The translations under genes were made by a program, and so were the position numbers. The notes beneath the pieces were generated by a model, which was not told the DNA's origin, made no database searches, and was given only the letters and a program-made list of their open reading frames with translations. Of a DNA stretch of 64,000 nucleotides, positions 33,601-41,773 are shown piece after piece; positions within the stretch are counted from its first letter, which is position 1; each line of letters begins with the position of its first letter. Source of the stretch: an uncultured Flavobacteriaceae bacterium (lineage in GTDB: Bacteria; Bacteroidota; Bacteroidia; Flavobacteriales; Flavobacteriaceae); assembly GCA_943789305.1 (NCBI GenBank), contig CALSTP010000002.1:85173-149172 (forward strand). The letters run 5' to 3'.

Positions 33601-36600
33601 CTTTGGAAGGAACATTAGTCGCAGGTGAAATCGCTTCTTACTCGGCAAGTTTTGTAATCACTGATGCAGCAGCAAATTCAGGATTGATTCAAAACACTGT
33701 AGTGGTAACGGGTAGCAGCCCGGGCAATACCAATGACATAACCGACACTTCTGATGATGGAAATGACTCCGATGGAAATACATCGGATGATCCTACAGTA
33801 GTATATACCTCACTTGCACCAGAACTTGAAGTAACCAAAACAGCAACAGTAGCAGATAATGGAGATGGAATTAACGGAGAAGGCGATACCATTAACTATA
33901 CCATCACAGCTGCTAATACGGGGAATGTTAGTATTACCTCATTGAGTCTTGTAGATTTATTAACCGATGGTAACGGAAATGCATTAACTCTTACCTCTGG
34001 ACCAACTTTTGTATCAAACTCCAGTGGCTCCCCTCAAGGATCAATTGTTCCAAATGAGGTTTCAACCTACAGTGCAAGCTATCTAATTTCTAATGCAGCT
34101 TCCTTGAGTGGTCAAATCCAAAATACTGTAACAGTAACAGGTAGTAGCCCTGGAAACACTAATGATGTAACTGACCAAAGTGATGATGGTGATGACACTG
34201 ATGGGAACACAACGAATGACCCCACAGTAGTTTCAATAGCTCCGTTAAAATCAATAGAGGTAACTAAAACTATCCCAATCACTGATGATGGTGATGGTGA
34301 AAATGGGGCAGGGGACACAATTAATTACACCATAACGATTGAAAACACTGGTAATATTACTATCAATACATTAAGTTTAGTTGATACTTTAACTGATGGA
34401 AATGGAAATGCCTTAAGCCTGACTACAGGACCTAGTTTTGCATCAAATTCAGATGGTTCTGCACAGGGTAGAATTGTAGCTGGTGAGACATCAACCTATA
34501 GTGCAACCTATCTAATCACACAGCAAGATGTAAATTCTGGCAGTGTAAACAATTCGGTTACGGTTACTGGAAGCAGTCCAGGTAATAGTAACGATGTTTC
34601 CGACATAAGTGATAATGGAGATGATACTGATGGCAATACTACAAACGATCCAACAGTTGTTAGTTTTAATATCAATAGATCAATTGAATCAACTAAAACA
34701 GCTTACACCATTGACAATGGAGACGGAAGTGTAAACGCCGGTGATACCATTGTTTACACAATTACCATAAACAACACAGGCTCAACACAACTTTCATCAA
34801 TTACATTAATTGACACTCTAAAAGACGGTAATAATAATGTTCTTCAGTTATCTTCAGGACCACTCTTTGTTTCATCTTCACAAGGCTCATTAGAAGGTTT
34901 ATTAAGCCCTAGTGAAAGTGCAACTTACTCCGCAACCTACCTTATTACTAACAGTGATGCTGGAACGGGGAAAGTCATTAATACTGTAACAGTAAACGCT
35001 TCTAGCCCTGGGAATAACAATGATGTTACAGACATAAGTGATGATGGTGATGATTCTGACGGAAATACAACAGATGATCCTACAGTGATCGAAATCATTT
35101 CATTGCCTAAAATAGAGGTAACAAAAGTAGCATCGGTTACTGACCTCAACAACAATGGAATTAATGATGTTGGAGATAGAATAGATTACATTATTACAGT
35201 TGAAAATAAAGGGAACATTACTATCAGCGGTTTATCTTATGTTGATACACTTTCAGATGGAAGTGGAAGAGAACTTATATTAACCTCACAGCCAACATTT
35301 GGATCAGCTTCTCAAGGTTCTGCCGAAGGCATTCTTGCTCCATCAGAAACAGCAAATTACACAGCAAGTTACATTATTGGACAACGAGCGGCAGATTCAG
35401 GTGTAATCAGGAACACTATCGTATTTAGAGGGAATAGTCCAGGGAATGTAGGTAATGTGTTTGATGTGAGTGATGATGGAGATGACACCGATGGGAATAT
35501 AGCTGATGATCCAACAGAAGTGTTTACTGTATCTAATGTTGGTATGGAGGTTACCAAAACAGCAGAAATTACAGACAATGGTGATAACGAAACAGGAGCA
35601 GGAGATATTATAACCTATACCATTACTATTGAAAATAAAGGAAACTCAACCTTAAGTGATTTACAAATAGTAGATACTTTAACAGATGGAAATGGTAATG
35701 TCTTGAACTTAAGTAATGGTCCATTCTTCTCGGGCTCCTCAGAAGGCTCTTCAGAAGGAATATTAATACAAGGCGAAACGGCAACTTACATAGCATTCTA
35801 TATTATTCAAGATAATGATATTACTTCTGGACAAATCATCAATACAGCAGTAGCCTCTGCAACAGGGCCAAATCAACAAACACGTATTTCTGATATTAGT
35901 GATGATGGAGATGATACTGATGGAAACACCACCGATGATCCAACAATCGTATTCTTACAAGAAGTTCCAACTATTGAAGTAACTAAAACAGCATTCATAG
36001 ATAACAATAACGATGATTTGATTGATACTGGAGATATGATCTCATTTGAAATATCAGTTGAAAACACAGGAAACACAATCTTAACCAATCTGGTGCTTGA
36101 AGACACAATGACTGATGGAAATGGAAACGCACTTAGTTTATCCAACGGCCCATACTTTACTGGATCTACAAGGGGCTCTCTTGAAGGAGATTTAAAAATA
36201 GGAGAAAGTGCTACCTACATTGCTTTTTATGCTATTGAGCAAGGGGCAGCAGATTCGGGTAAAATAATTAATACTGTGATGGCAACGGCTGAAAATATTG
36301 ACGGCTCAATAACGGTATCTGATGTTTCTGATGATGGGGATGATACCGACGGAAACACACAAGATGACCCGACCGAAGTATTGATTTCTCCAAATCCATT
36401 AATTGAAGTAACAAAGACAGCATCCACAACAATTAGAGACGGTGGTATTGCAATGGAGGGTGATGTGATCGTCTTTACAATTGTAGTTGAGAACAAAGGA
36501 AATGTAAAAATAGAAGACTTATTAATAGAAGACTTTATGACCAATGGTGACGGCACTACTATTTATTTATCCACCGATCTAAATTTAGTATCAGCAACAT

Positions 36601-37148
36601 CTGGTTCTTCCGCAAACTCAATTGCCCCGGGAGGAATACTTGTCTTCAGAGCAAGTTACAGTATTACTCAATCAGATATTATTTCTGGAGAAATTTTCAA
36701 CAGTGTAAGGGTAGCTGGAACAGCGTTAAATTATGAAGGAGAAGTCTTTGACTATAGTGATGACGGAGATGATGAAGACGATAATACAGTGGATGACCCT
36801 ACGGAAATTGAATTAAATGGTGAGTATGTTCCGAACATAGAGATATTTGAATTGGTTACTCCTAATAATGATCAAAAAAATGATTATTTCATTATTACTG
36901 GAATAGAAGATTATCCGGACAATATTTTACAAATTTACAACCGATGGGGTGTGTTGGTTTTCGAAGTGGAGGGCTACCCTGGAGGTGGAAATTCAGAGGC
37001 GTTTAGAGGCTTTTCAAATGGAAGAGTAACCATTAGCAAAGATGAAAAATTACCTTCAGGGACTTATTATTATGTATTGAGTTTCCCAGGAGCCAATAAT
37101 CCGGGTAAGAAAGAATTTGTTGGCTATTTATATTTACAAAATGATTAA
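27600..37148 (+). CDS. Giant DUF11-repeat surface adhesin, 3' part with T9SS sorting domain
   Basis: This is the continuation of the 9494 gene after the frameshift; real homology starts at about 27621 (AYYIITDASAASGQISN). The GTG at 27600 is just the first possible codon and I see no evidence for separate initiation. It encodes about 21 further DUF11 units and a final T9SS type B (gliding-motility-associated C-terminal) domain. Without the frameshift-joined 5' part the product would lack a signal peptide and could not be exported, so the two parts should be read as one gene of 27,654 coding bases. The stop codon overlaps the ATG of the PorP/SprF gene by 8 bases, which suggests one operon with translational coupling. 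Confidence 0.88.
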   Translation: MRHQLIRAYYIITDASAASGQISNIATATASSPGSSNDVFDQSDDGDDTDGNLVDDPTVVDIIPNTSMEITKTATVIDNGDGTNGASDVIVYTITVNNTGDTSLTGVTISDVLTDGNGTVLSLDAGPTFVSGSSGSSQGSLASGEIATYTATYTVLQNVANTGSISNIVTGTASSPGQSNNVTDTSDDGDDSDGNTVDDPTVVNTQSSGGVEVTKTASVVDTNGNGNNDQGDVIVYTITVANTGSVTLSGLSLTDTLTDGSGGSLSLSSGPTFNSNSASSSQGSLAVGEISTYTATYTISQNAANTGSVNNSVSVTASTPGNSNDVTDVSDDGDDTDGNTTNDATVVLTSSDSSIEVTKTAVVNDTNSNSKTDQGDVIVYNITVRNTGNITLSSITISDTLTDGNGGPLSLDSGPSFVSNSGSSAQGTLISGEVATYTATYTISVAAENTPSVNNTAQVTASTPGNSDDVTDVSDNGNDGDGNTTNDPTVVNITSSPQMEVTKEGTVTDDGDGVLGVGDTVNYTIKIENQGNVNITDPLLVDTFTDALSNTLALSSGPTFNFGDLGSSEGIIKPNETAHYGATFVITQAVVDAGGLINSVTVTASSTGNPGGLSDVSDDGDDTDGNTTDDTTVLLINPNPILETTKIATVTDNNSNGENDLGDTITYTITVENKGNVSLTGLGLVDTLTDGNAGSLSLLSGPTFVSSSASSSQGLLAVSEIATYTATYTVTQDAVDSGSVVNTVLATASSPQNTNDVTDRSDNGDDSDGETQDDNTVVLLSRSAQLEATKTATVTDNNTSGSTDLGDTIVYTITVENKGNVTLSGVSLTDTLLDGDGSPLSLTAGPVFTSASASSSQGNLKVGETATYTASYTITQAALDTGSISNSVLVTGSSPGQSNNVTDTSDDGDDTDDNTEDDTTDITISKSPSIEVTKTSAITDNGDGVVGKGDVVQYTISVVNNGNVTLSSLTVADVLSDASGSTLSLNSGPSFSGSSQGSAQGTVKVGETASYSALYIITQSAVDAGGLSNQASATASSPGNSNDVSDLSDDGDDSDGNATDDPTVTSITASSSLEVTKTAAITDNGGDGNTGAGDIINYTITVENKGNVTLSGLTLVDTLTDGSGGSLTLTNGPSFSSTTLGSSPGTLKPNEVATYSGYYIISSAAALTSSINNSVLATASSPGQSNNVTDTSDDGDDSDGNTEDDVTVVEITPLPEIEATKTATTIDNNSNGIVDLGDTIVYTITVENKGNTSLSSLTLVDTLSDGRGGSLTLTSGPSFTSSSAGSSQGTLTLGETATYAASYVVSSVAERTGFISNTVAVTASSPGNSNDVTDTSDDGDDTDGNTTDDPTIVSITALPGIEATKTVTITDNGDGLLGKGDFVRYDIEVTNTGNINLQGVSIFDQFFDNNGRTLNLISGPTYTGANLGSAEGSLQASETANYIAYYIIEQAVVDAGGLSNQVIASASSGNSNISDVSDDGDDNDGNTSNDPTVTTITSSPSIEVTKISQVTDNGDGLTGVGDVINYSISVRNTGNVTLNGTTITDILHDGNGNTINLSNGPTYGGSSQNSINGVLIPGEQATYNAYLIVNQSHVNTGLVSNTVNVVGSSPGQSNDVTDQSDDGNDADGNTENDSTVTYFDINPGLEVTKTSNVIDTNSNGNTDLGDSIVYTITVQNTGNVVLSNLSLTDILTDGNNNTLSYSVPISFNNSSSGSTVGNLDINEIATYTATYTIVQSDVDSGRVINTVTAVASDPLNTSSVSDQSDDGIDSDGNTTNDITETLLYKNPLVEATKTAMVIDSNSNNTNDSGDVIVYTITVQNTGNVSLSNLTLVDNLTDGDGNALALSAGPVFTSSNANSTQGNLTVGEVATYTATYTISQLAANTQSIINSVQVTASSPGNSNNVFDISDDGDDSDGNTSSDPTVITTTSGGSLEVTKIASVVDNGDGTNGAGDTINYTITIENIGGQTITGISLVDNLTDNNGISLTLDQGPDYVSSSSGSLEGTLVAGEIASYSASFVITDAAANSGLIQNTVVVTGSSPGNTNDITDTSDDGNDSDGNTSDDPTVVYTSLAPELEVTKTATVADNGDGINGEGDTINYTITAANTGNVSITSLSLVDLLTDGNGNALTLTSGPTFVSNSSGSPQGSIVPNEVSTYSASYLISNAASLSGQIQNTVTVTGSSPGNTNDVTDQSDDGDDTDGNTTNDPTVVSIAPLKSIEVTKTIPITDDGDGENGAGDTINYTITIENTGNITINTLSLVDTLTDGNGNALSLTTGPSFASNSDGSAQGRIVAGETSTYSATYLITQQDVNSGSVNNSVTVTGSSPGNSNDVSDISDNGDDTDGNTTNDPTVVSFNINRSIESTKTAYTIDNGDGSVNAGDTIVYTITINNTGSTQLSSITLIDTLKDGNNNVLQLSSGPLFVSSSQGSLEGLLSPSESATYSATYLITNSDAGTGKVINTVTVNASSPGNNNDVTDISDDGDDSDGNTTDDPTVIEIISLPKIEVTKVASVTDLNNNGINDVGDRIDYIITVENKGNITISGLSYVDTLSDGSGRELILTSQPTFGSASQGSAEGILAPSETANYTASYIIGQRAADSGVIRNTIVFRGNSPGNVGNVFDVSDDGDDTDGNIADDPTEVFTVSNVGMEVTKTAEITDNGDNETGAGDIITYTITIENKGNSTLSDLQIVDTLTDGNGNVLNLSNGPFFSGSSEGSSEGILIQGETATYIAFYIIQDNDITSGQIINTAVASATGPNQQTRISDISDDGDDTDGNTTDDPTIVFLQEVPTIEVTKTAFIDNNNDDLIDTGDMISFEISVENTGNTILTNLVLEDTMTDGNGNALSLSNGPYFTGSTRGSLEGDLKIGESATYIAFYAIEQGAADSGKIINTVMATAENIDGSITVSDVSDDGDDTDGNTQDDPTEVLISPNPLIEVTKTASTTIRDGGIAMEGDVIVFTIVVENKGNVKIEDLLIEDFMTNGDGTTIYLSTDLNLVSATSGSSANSIAPGGILVFRASYSITQSDIISGEIFNSVRVAGTALNYEGEVFDYSDDGDDEDDNTVDDPTEIELNGEYVPNIEIFELVTPNNDQKNDYFIITGIEDYPDNILQIYNRWGVLVFEVEGYPGGGNSEAFRGFSNGRVTISKDEKLPSGTYYYVLSFPGANNPGKKEFVGYLYLQND
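27611..27630 (+). other. +1 frameshift splitting the giant adhesin
   Basis: In the first frame the codons read T-Y-Q-S-I-L; in the +1 frame they read A-Y-Y-I-I-T-D, the expected continuation of a DUF11 unit. One extra base at about 27617-27620 (TATCAGAGCATAT instead of TATCAxGCATAT) explains it. The site has no homopolymer. It could be a real mutation, a phase-variable state or an assembly error. Confidence 0.85.
29940..31240 (+). repeat. Three-unit block, copy B of a segmental duplication
   Basis: DUF11 units 37-39, the partner of 25200-26500. Flanking units 25 and 36, and 29 and 40, are much less alike, so the duplicated block is about 1.3 kb. Confidence 0.75.
36831..37145 (+). other. T9SS type B C-terminal sorting domain of the adhesin
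   Basis: The last 105 residues show the gliding-motility-associated C-terminal pattern: ELVTPNNDQKNDYFIITGIE, then ILQIYNRWGVLVFEVEGY, then a SGTYYYVLSF strand and a final EFVGYLYLQ. This domain directs proteins to the type IX secretion system; type B domains typically depend on a PorP/SprF partner, which is the next gene. Confidence 0.92.
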
Positions 37149-38088
37149 GAGTAAAAATAGACATAGCAGAAAAATTTTATTCCTTTTAGTGGGACTAATC
37201 TCTTGTTTTGTAAAGGCACAACAAGAAGCACAGTACACGCAATATATGTACATGACGCAAGTTTTTAATCCTGCCTTTGCGGGAAACAGGGGTATAATGA
37301 GTTTAAAGGCATTGGTTAGATCTCAATGGGTTGATGTTGAGGGAGCACCAAAAACATCGGTCTTTTCATTCGACACACCTATTGGTGAGAATGAAAAAAT
37401 GGGAATAGGGCTAACCATAATTAATGATCAAATAGGACCCTTGACAGAAACCAATATTGCTATTGATTACGCCTATTCATTAAGTTTTATGTTTTCAAAA
37501 CTTACTTTTGGACTAAAAGTGGGTGTCAACGCTTTTGACATTAATTTTAATCGCTTAAATATTTATGACGAAACAGATCCATACATCGGCTATGCTGTAG
37601 ATAACAAATACCAACCTCAAATTGGAGCGGGTATTTTCTTCAATACCCAAAACTATTACCTTGGCTTATCAGCTCCAAATCTTCTTGAAAAACAATATTT
37701 TAATCTGGTCCAAAACGAGTCGAGTTTTTTCTCTAGTTTTTCTGAAAAAATTCATTTTTACTTTATTGCAGGCTATGTTTTTGATGCACTACCATCACTA
37801 AAAATTAAGCCAGCCTCATTGATAAAAATGGTAAAAGGGAGTCCCGTTCAGTGGGATTTATCGTTAAACTTTTTAATCAATAATAACTTTTCTTTTGGGG
37901 TGGCCAATCGATTAGATTCTGCCATTACTTCCATGGCAGGCATCCAAGTTTCTGACGCCCTAATGATAGGATTTAGTTATGATTTTTCTACTACAGAAAT
38001 TCAAAAATATGCCACTGGGTCATTCGAAGTTTTCTTTAGACTTGATTTAGGAACAAATAAAAAAATATTAACACCACGGTTTTTTTAA
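37141..38088 (+). CDS. PorP/SprF family type IX secretion membrane protein (315 aa)
   Basis: This outer-membrane barrel protein is the usual partner for secretion and surface anchoring of T9SS type B adhesins such as SprB. ATG at 37141 overlaps the adhesin stop codon; a longer frame opens at 37117 but would start in the adhesin gene. A signal peptide (to about residue 27, FVKAQQ) is followed by the family's opening QYTQYMYMTQVFNPAFAG, the landmark of PorP/SprF. Beta-strand alternation continues to the end. The family is usually about 300-340 residues. The gene sits between the adhesin and an OmpA protein, forming the common three-gene cassette; this pairing suggests it serves only this adhesin. 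Confidence 0.93.
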   Translation: MIKSKNRHSRKILFLLVGLISCFVKAQQEAQYTQYMYMTQVFNPAFAGNRGIMSLKALVRSQWVDVEGAPKTSVFSFDTPIGENEKMGIGLTIINDQIGPLTETNIAIDYAYSLSFMFSKLTFGLKVGVNAFDINFNRLNIYDETDPYIGYAVDNKYQPQIGAGIFFNTQNYYLGLSAPNLLEKQYFNLVQNESSFFSSFSEKIHFYFIAGYVFDALPSLKIKPASLIKMVKGSPVQWDLSLNFLINNNFSFGVANRLDSAITSMAGIQVSDALMIGFSYDFSTTEIQKYATGSFEVFFRLDLGTNKKILTPRFF

Positions 38089-38089
38089 T

Positions 38090-40807
38090 ATGAATAAAAG
38101 AGCATTACATATCAAAAAGTACATCACAACCATCTTGTTGTTGGTCTTCTTTTTTCCTATGCAAAAAACGACTGCTCAAAAAAAATCGCCGGATCAGTCA
38201 ATACAGCTTATTGTAGGATCTTACAAATATGAACTTAATGCTTTAATATTAAAACGAAAACTAATAAAAGAAGGATTTAAAGAAGTAAAAGTCTTAAAGA
38301 AAACAAATGGATTGTATCGGGTCTCGATAAATCAGCTGGCATCAAAAGAAGAAGTCGATAAGTTCATTAACACCAATAATCTTGATAAAGATCACTACTG
38401 GTTGCTTTACACCAATAGATCTGTTGTAAAGCAAACCCCTTCAAAGCCAAAACCAATAGCGATCAAATCGGACACCAATTCTATAAAAAAAGTAAAACAA
38501 ACTTCCGCAAAAACGAAGGTTGTTGAATCTAAAACCCCGAATATAATTCTACAAAAAAAGAAAGATACCCAACCAAAAGTTGCTCAAAAAAATCTTTCTG
38601 TACTAAAAACTCTAAAAACCAAACCGACTCGAAAAAAAGAAAAAACGATTCTCGAAAAAGTAGAAAAACAAACCCCACAGCCGATCCTTCTGGAGCAAAA
38701 GGAAAAACCAATTGTGTTCAATGAAGGTGAAGCCCAAGTTGATTCATCATTTTTCCAAAAGCAAACTAATTTTAGATTGGAAAATAAACGCCCTGTTTTA
38801 TTTCCTCAAACCTCGATAGAAGACAATAATCTCGCCAAAGAAGCAGAGCCTATAGACTCTTTATCAACTCTTGTCAATCAAGAAATTAAACCTCGAACCA
38901 ACAATATTTTTAATGCTCAAAATAATTATGATGATTATGAATTTTCTCCTGCTATTACCAAATATTTGAAGCTTGTTAGGGCAGGGAAACAAACCAAAGA
39001 AATCTATGAATACTTGGCCATGGCTTACTTTAATAACAGCCAATATGATTTAGCTACGGTTTGGTTCAACAAACTCATCGATTCATATCCCAAGGGTCTC
39101 GACCCTGAAATGTATTTCAGAGCATCAATATCGTTTAAAAGCATCGAGGCCTATGATGTTGCCGATCAATTCATGAAAAAATACATTGAATTAAAAAATT
39201 CTCCCTTATCGGATAAATACCTGAAAGTCAACGAAAGCTACTTAGACACCATTATAAAAAACAGCGGTAATTACAGCCTCTACAAAACAGATATTAACTC
39301 AGAAAACTCTGATTTTGGACCCAACTTTTATGATGATGAAAGCATAATTTTTGCTTCAAGTTTAGAAACCACGGGAGATAAAAACTTTAAATGGTCAAAC
39401 GAACCTTTCCTGGATTTATTCATCGCCAAAATTGATTCCTTGGGCAATCTTTCAGAGCGTGAAGCTCTTCAAGGAGAGGTCAACACCAAGTATCATGAAT
39501 CTACAGCAACCATAAGCAACGATGGCAAAACCATGTATTTTACGCGAAATAATTATTTTAAGGGGAGATTAAAATCAGCACGAGATAAAGAAGTAAAATT
39601 AAAAATATACAAGGCTACAAAAACAAATAATTCATGGGGGTCGATCGAAGAATTACCCTTTAATGGAAATCAATATTCAACCGCTCACCCAGCATTGAGT
39701 CCAGACAATAAGAAGCTTTATTTTTCATCGGATATGCCCGGCTCTTACGGAAAATCAGACATATGGTTTGTTTATATTTTTGATGACGGGAAGTACAGTC
39801 AGCCCATCAATATGGGCCCCAACGTCAATACTGAGTTTAGAGAATCATTCCCCTTTATAGATAAAAGCAATCATCTTTATTTTTCTAGTGATGGCAAATT
39901 AGGACTTGGAGGTTTTGATATTTTCACATCAAAACTAAACGACAGGGGGTATCCTTTAAAGAGTATCAATCTAGGAATCCCTATCAATTCAGCCTTTGAT
40001 GATTTTGGATATGTTTACAACCAGAACAGAGACTTTGGTTATTTCTCATCCAACCGAAACGGATTAAACGGAAGTTCATCAGACGAAGTTTATAAAATAA
40101 TTAAAAGAGAAAACACAAATTACTCAAAAAACTCCACAAATAAAAAATCAGTATGTAGTTTGATCATAGAAGGCAAGGTTTATGATTCGTACACAAAAGA
40201 GTTGTTGATTGGGGCAAAAGTAGAACTCTTAAACGCAAACAAAAATGTGATTAGAAAACTAATCGTTGATGAAAATGGAAGCTTTTTGTTTGATAATAAA
40301 GATGACTGCTCAAAAACCTATTATCTGAGAGCATCTAATGGAATTAGTTATTCCACTCGACAAATACAATTAGATTCTTCTGAAGGACAAAAATTAGTTG
40401 AAAACATTGATTTGAGTTGGACAACCGACTGTTTACCCGAAGATTTAATTTGTGTCTTAGGTATTGAGCCAATTTTCTTTGAATTGAATAAGGCAACCTT
40501 AAAAAGAAACTCTATTTTATCCCTGAATAAAGTTTTGGTAGCATTAATCAAATATCCTGAAATGGTATTACAGATAAGCTCTTATGCAGATTCTAGAGCA
40601 TCCAAAGAGTACAACAGGAAACTTTCCTTAAAAAGAGCTAAGGTTACCAAAAACTGGCTTATCAACAAGGGGATTGACCCGAGTCGATTACTCATTAAAG
40701 CCCTAGGTGAAGAAAACATAGACAACATTTGCATTGATAACATTGACTGTTCAGAAGCCGAATATCAACTCAATAGAAAATCTACCTTTAAGATTTTAAA
40801 ATTCTAA
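38090..40807 (+). CDS. SPOR-TPR-PD40-OmpA family outer-membrane protein (905 aa)
   Basis: This is the third gene of the adhesin cassette, one base after the PorP/SprF stop. Domain order: signal peptide (to about 30), a SPOR-like domain (about 35-112, SIQLIVGSYKYELNALILKR...), a Lys-rich linker (about 115-260), TPR-like helices (about 285-385), PD40/TolB-like propeller repeats (about 400-670, e.g. HPALSPDNKKLYFSSD), a carboxypeptidase-regulatory-like beta domain (about 690-770) and an OmpA peptidoglycan-binding domain (about 785-905, ending in the ELNRKS-type motif). PorE and SprE-like T9SS proteins have a similar TPR-WD-CRD-OmpA order. Anchoring the export complex to the cell wall is its likely role. 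Two potential wall-binding domains (SPOR and OmpA) in one protein is unusual. Confidence 0.88.
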   Translation: MNKRALHIKKYITTILLLVFFFPMQKTTAQKKSPDQSIQLIVGSYKYELNALILKRKLIKEGFKEVKVLKKTNGLYRVSINQLASKEEVDKFINTNNLDKDHYWLLYTNRSVVKQTPSKPKPIAIKSDTNSIKKVKQTSAKTKVVESKTPNIILQKKKDTQPKVAQKNLSVLKTLKTKPTRKKEKTILEKVEKQTPQPILLEQKEKPIVFNEGEAQVDSSFFQKQTNFRLENKRPVLFPQTSIEDNNLAKEAEPIDSLSTLVNQEIKPRTNNIFNAQNNYDDYEFSPAITKYLKLVRAGKQTKEIYEYLAMAYFNNSQYDLATVWFNKLIDSYPKGLDPEMYFRASISFKSIEAYDVADQFMKKYIELKNSPLSDKYLKVNESYLDTIIKNSGNYSLYKTDINSENSDFGPNFYDDESIIFASSLETTGDKNFKWSNEPFLDLFIAKIDSLGNLSEREALQGEVNTKYHESTATISNDGKTMYFTRNNYFKGRLKSARDKEVKLKIYKATKTNNSWGSIEELPFNGNQYSTAHPALSPDNKKLYFSSDMPGSYGKSDIWFVYIFDDGKYSQPINMGPNVNTEFRESFPFIDKSNHLYFSSDGKLGLGGFDIFTSKLNDRGYPLKSINLGIPINSAFDDFGYVYNQNRDFGYFSSNRNGLNGSSSDEVYKIIKRENTNYSKNSTNKKSVCSLIIEGKVYDSYTKELLIGAKVELLNANKNVIRKLIVDENGSFLFDNKDDCSKTYYLRASNGISYSTRQIQLDSSEGQKLVENIDLSWTTDCLPEDLICVLGIEPIFFELNKATLKRNSILSLNKVLVALIKYPEMVLQISSYADSRASKEYNRKLSLKRAKVTKNWLINKGIDPSRLLIKALGEENIDNICIDNIDCSEAEYQLNRKSTFKILKF

Positions 40808-40851
40808 TAAAGCAAATCACTTCTGTTTAGCAACCAATAAAATTAATTTAA

Positions 40852-40859
40852 TATATTTG
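40852..40859 (+). promoter_or_regulatory. Candidate -7 box (TATATTTG) for the 40883 gene
   Basis: A perfect TAnnTTTG match ends 23 bases before the ATG. No clear -33 TTG lies at the right distance, so it is only a candidate. Confidence 0.4.
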
Positions 40860-40882
40860 AAAATAACAATAAACCAAAATCA

Positions 40883-41773
40883 ATGAAAAATAATTTCATC
40901 ATACTTTTAGCATCCGTTCTTTTTGTTTCCTGCAACAGTATATCAGGGGAAAGTACAGGAATCATTACTACATCAGATCAAAAAACATCAATGGTCAAAA
41001 GTCATATGGAGGCATACATGAACAAAGATTCAAGTGTTGCTGAAAAGTTATTTGCTGAAAACTTAGAGCTTTATGATCAGTTTTCTAACAATCAAAAAGA
41101 CAATAAAACTGTTGTTAATCCCGGAGGACGTCAAGGCCTTATAGAGGGAGATAAATTTGCTCATATGTTATTTAGTGATGTTAAGGTTACCACTGATAAA
41201 ATTCAAACATATAATTTAAATGACGGTAGAATTTATACTGCTTTTTGGTCCATGTGGTCAGGAAAGGGGAATTTCACGGGCAAAGAAACAACCTTACCTT
41301 TTTATGTTATTAGTCTTTGGAAAGGGAATCAAATAGCAAAAATATGGAGATATATGGATCCCACGGCTTTCAATAAAGAAGTTGCTGCATACGAAGGCAT
41401 AAACAAAAGCTCAGCCAAAGTACTAGGCCTTGCAGAGCTCAAGGTAAATAGAGGTTTTAAGAAATCAGATGTTGAAGAATTTATGACGCGTTTTACAAAA
41501 TTTGTGCGAGAAACAGAACCTAACACTTATGACTTTGGATACTTTATATCGGCAGATGGAAGACGTGTAAATCTAGTTGAGAAATATTATACAGCTGCTG
41601 ATTTTGTTTATCATCTCAACAATTTTGAACAAAGCGACTATTCCAAAGAATTTATGACTCTGTTTACTCTTGAAAAAGTTATTATTTCAGGAGATGCTTC
41701 AGACGAACTCAAAGCCAAAGCCAAAGCATATGGTGCAGAATTAAGAACTCAAGTAGGGGGGTGGATTAACTGA
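40883..41773 (+). CDS. Lipoprotein with SnoaL-like and ABM-like domains (296 aa)
   Basis: The signal peptide ends in Phe-Val-Ser-Cys (lipidated Cys at 17). Residues about 35-165 have the pattern of an NTF2/SnoaL-like domain (helix HMEAYMNKDSSVAEKLFAEN, then strands with FWSMWSGKGNFTGKETTLPF). Residues about 180-290 resemble an antibiotic-biosynthesis-monooxygenase (ABM) type alpha-beta domain: LAELKVNRGFKKSDVEEFM, a central NTYDFGYFISADGRRVNLVE hairpin and a helix with FVYHLNNF. The two domains are small-ligand or enzyme folds; no catalytic role is certain. The stop codon overlaps the first codon of the hchA remnant by one base. The preceding gap of 75 bases contains a candidate -7 box. Confidence 0.7.
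   Translation: MKNNFIILLASVLFVSCNSISGESTGIITTSDQKTSMVKSHMEAYMNKDSSVAEKLFAENLELYDQFSNNQKDNKTVVNPGGRQGLIEGDKFAHMLFSDVKVTTDKIQTYNLNDGRIYTAFWSMWSGKGNFTGKETTLPFYVISLWKGNQIAKIWRYMDPTAFNKEVAAYEGINKSSAKVLGLAELKVNRGFKKSDVEEFMTRFTKFVRETEPNTYDFGYFISADGRRVNLVEKYYTAADFVYHLNNFEQSDYSKEFMTLFTLEKVIISGDASDELKAKAKAYGAELRTQVGGWIN

Larger units (their letters stand above)
9545..36830 (+). repeat. Array of about 52 DUF11-type repeats
   Basis: By counting the recurring (I/L)EVTKT start and the SDDGDDxDGN end, I find about 52 units, 31 before and at the frameshift and 21 after it. Typical spacing is 350-380 bases. Units 1-11 are diverse, units 12-19 carry inserted domains, and units 20-52 are more uniform. The Asp-rich linkers give short, nearly identical DNA words at regular spacing (GATGATGGTGATGAT). 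DUF11 folds are Ig-like stalks in known proteins. The count was made by eye and may be off by one or two. Confidence 0.85.

Noticed and set aside
10188-36556. Many minus-strand frames of 60-131 codons within the adhesin gene
   Set aside because: They are mirror images of the repeated Asp, Ser and Thr codons of the DUF11 units and repeat with the same period.
9545-36830. CRISPR-like regular DNA repeats (GATGATGGTGATGAT words every 350-380 bases)
   Set aside because: They are the coding DNA for Asp-rich linkers inside one reading frame; spacing is far too long and spacers encode related domains.
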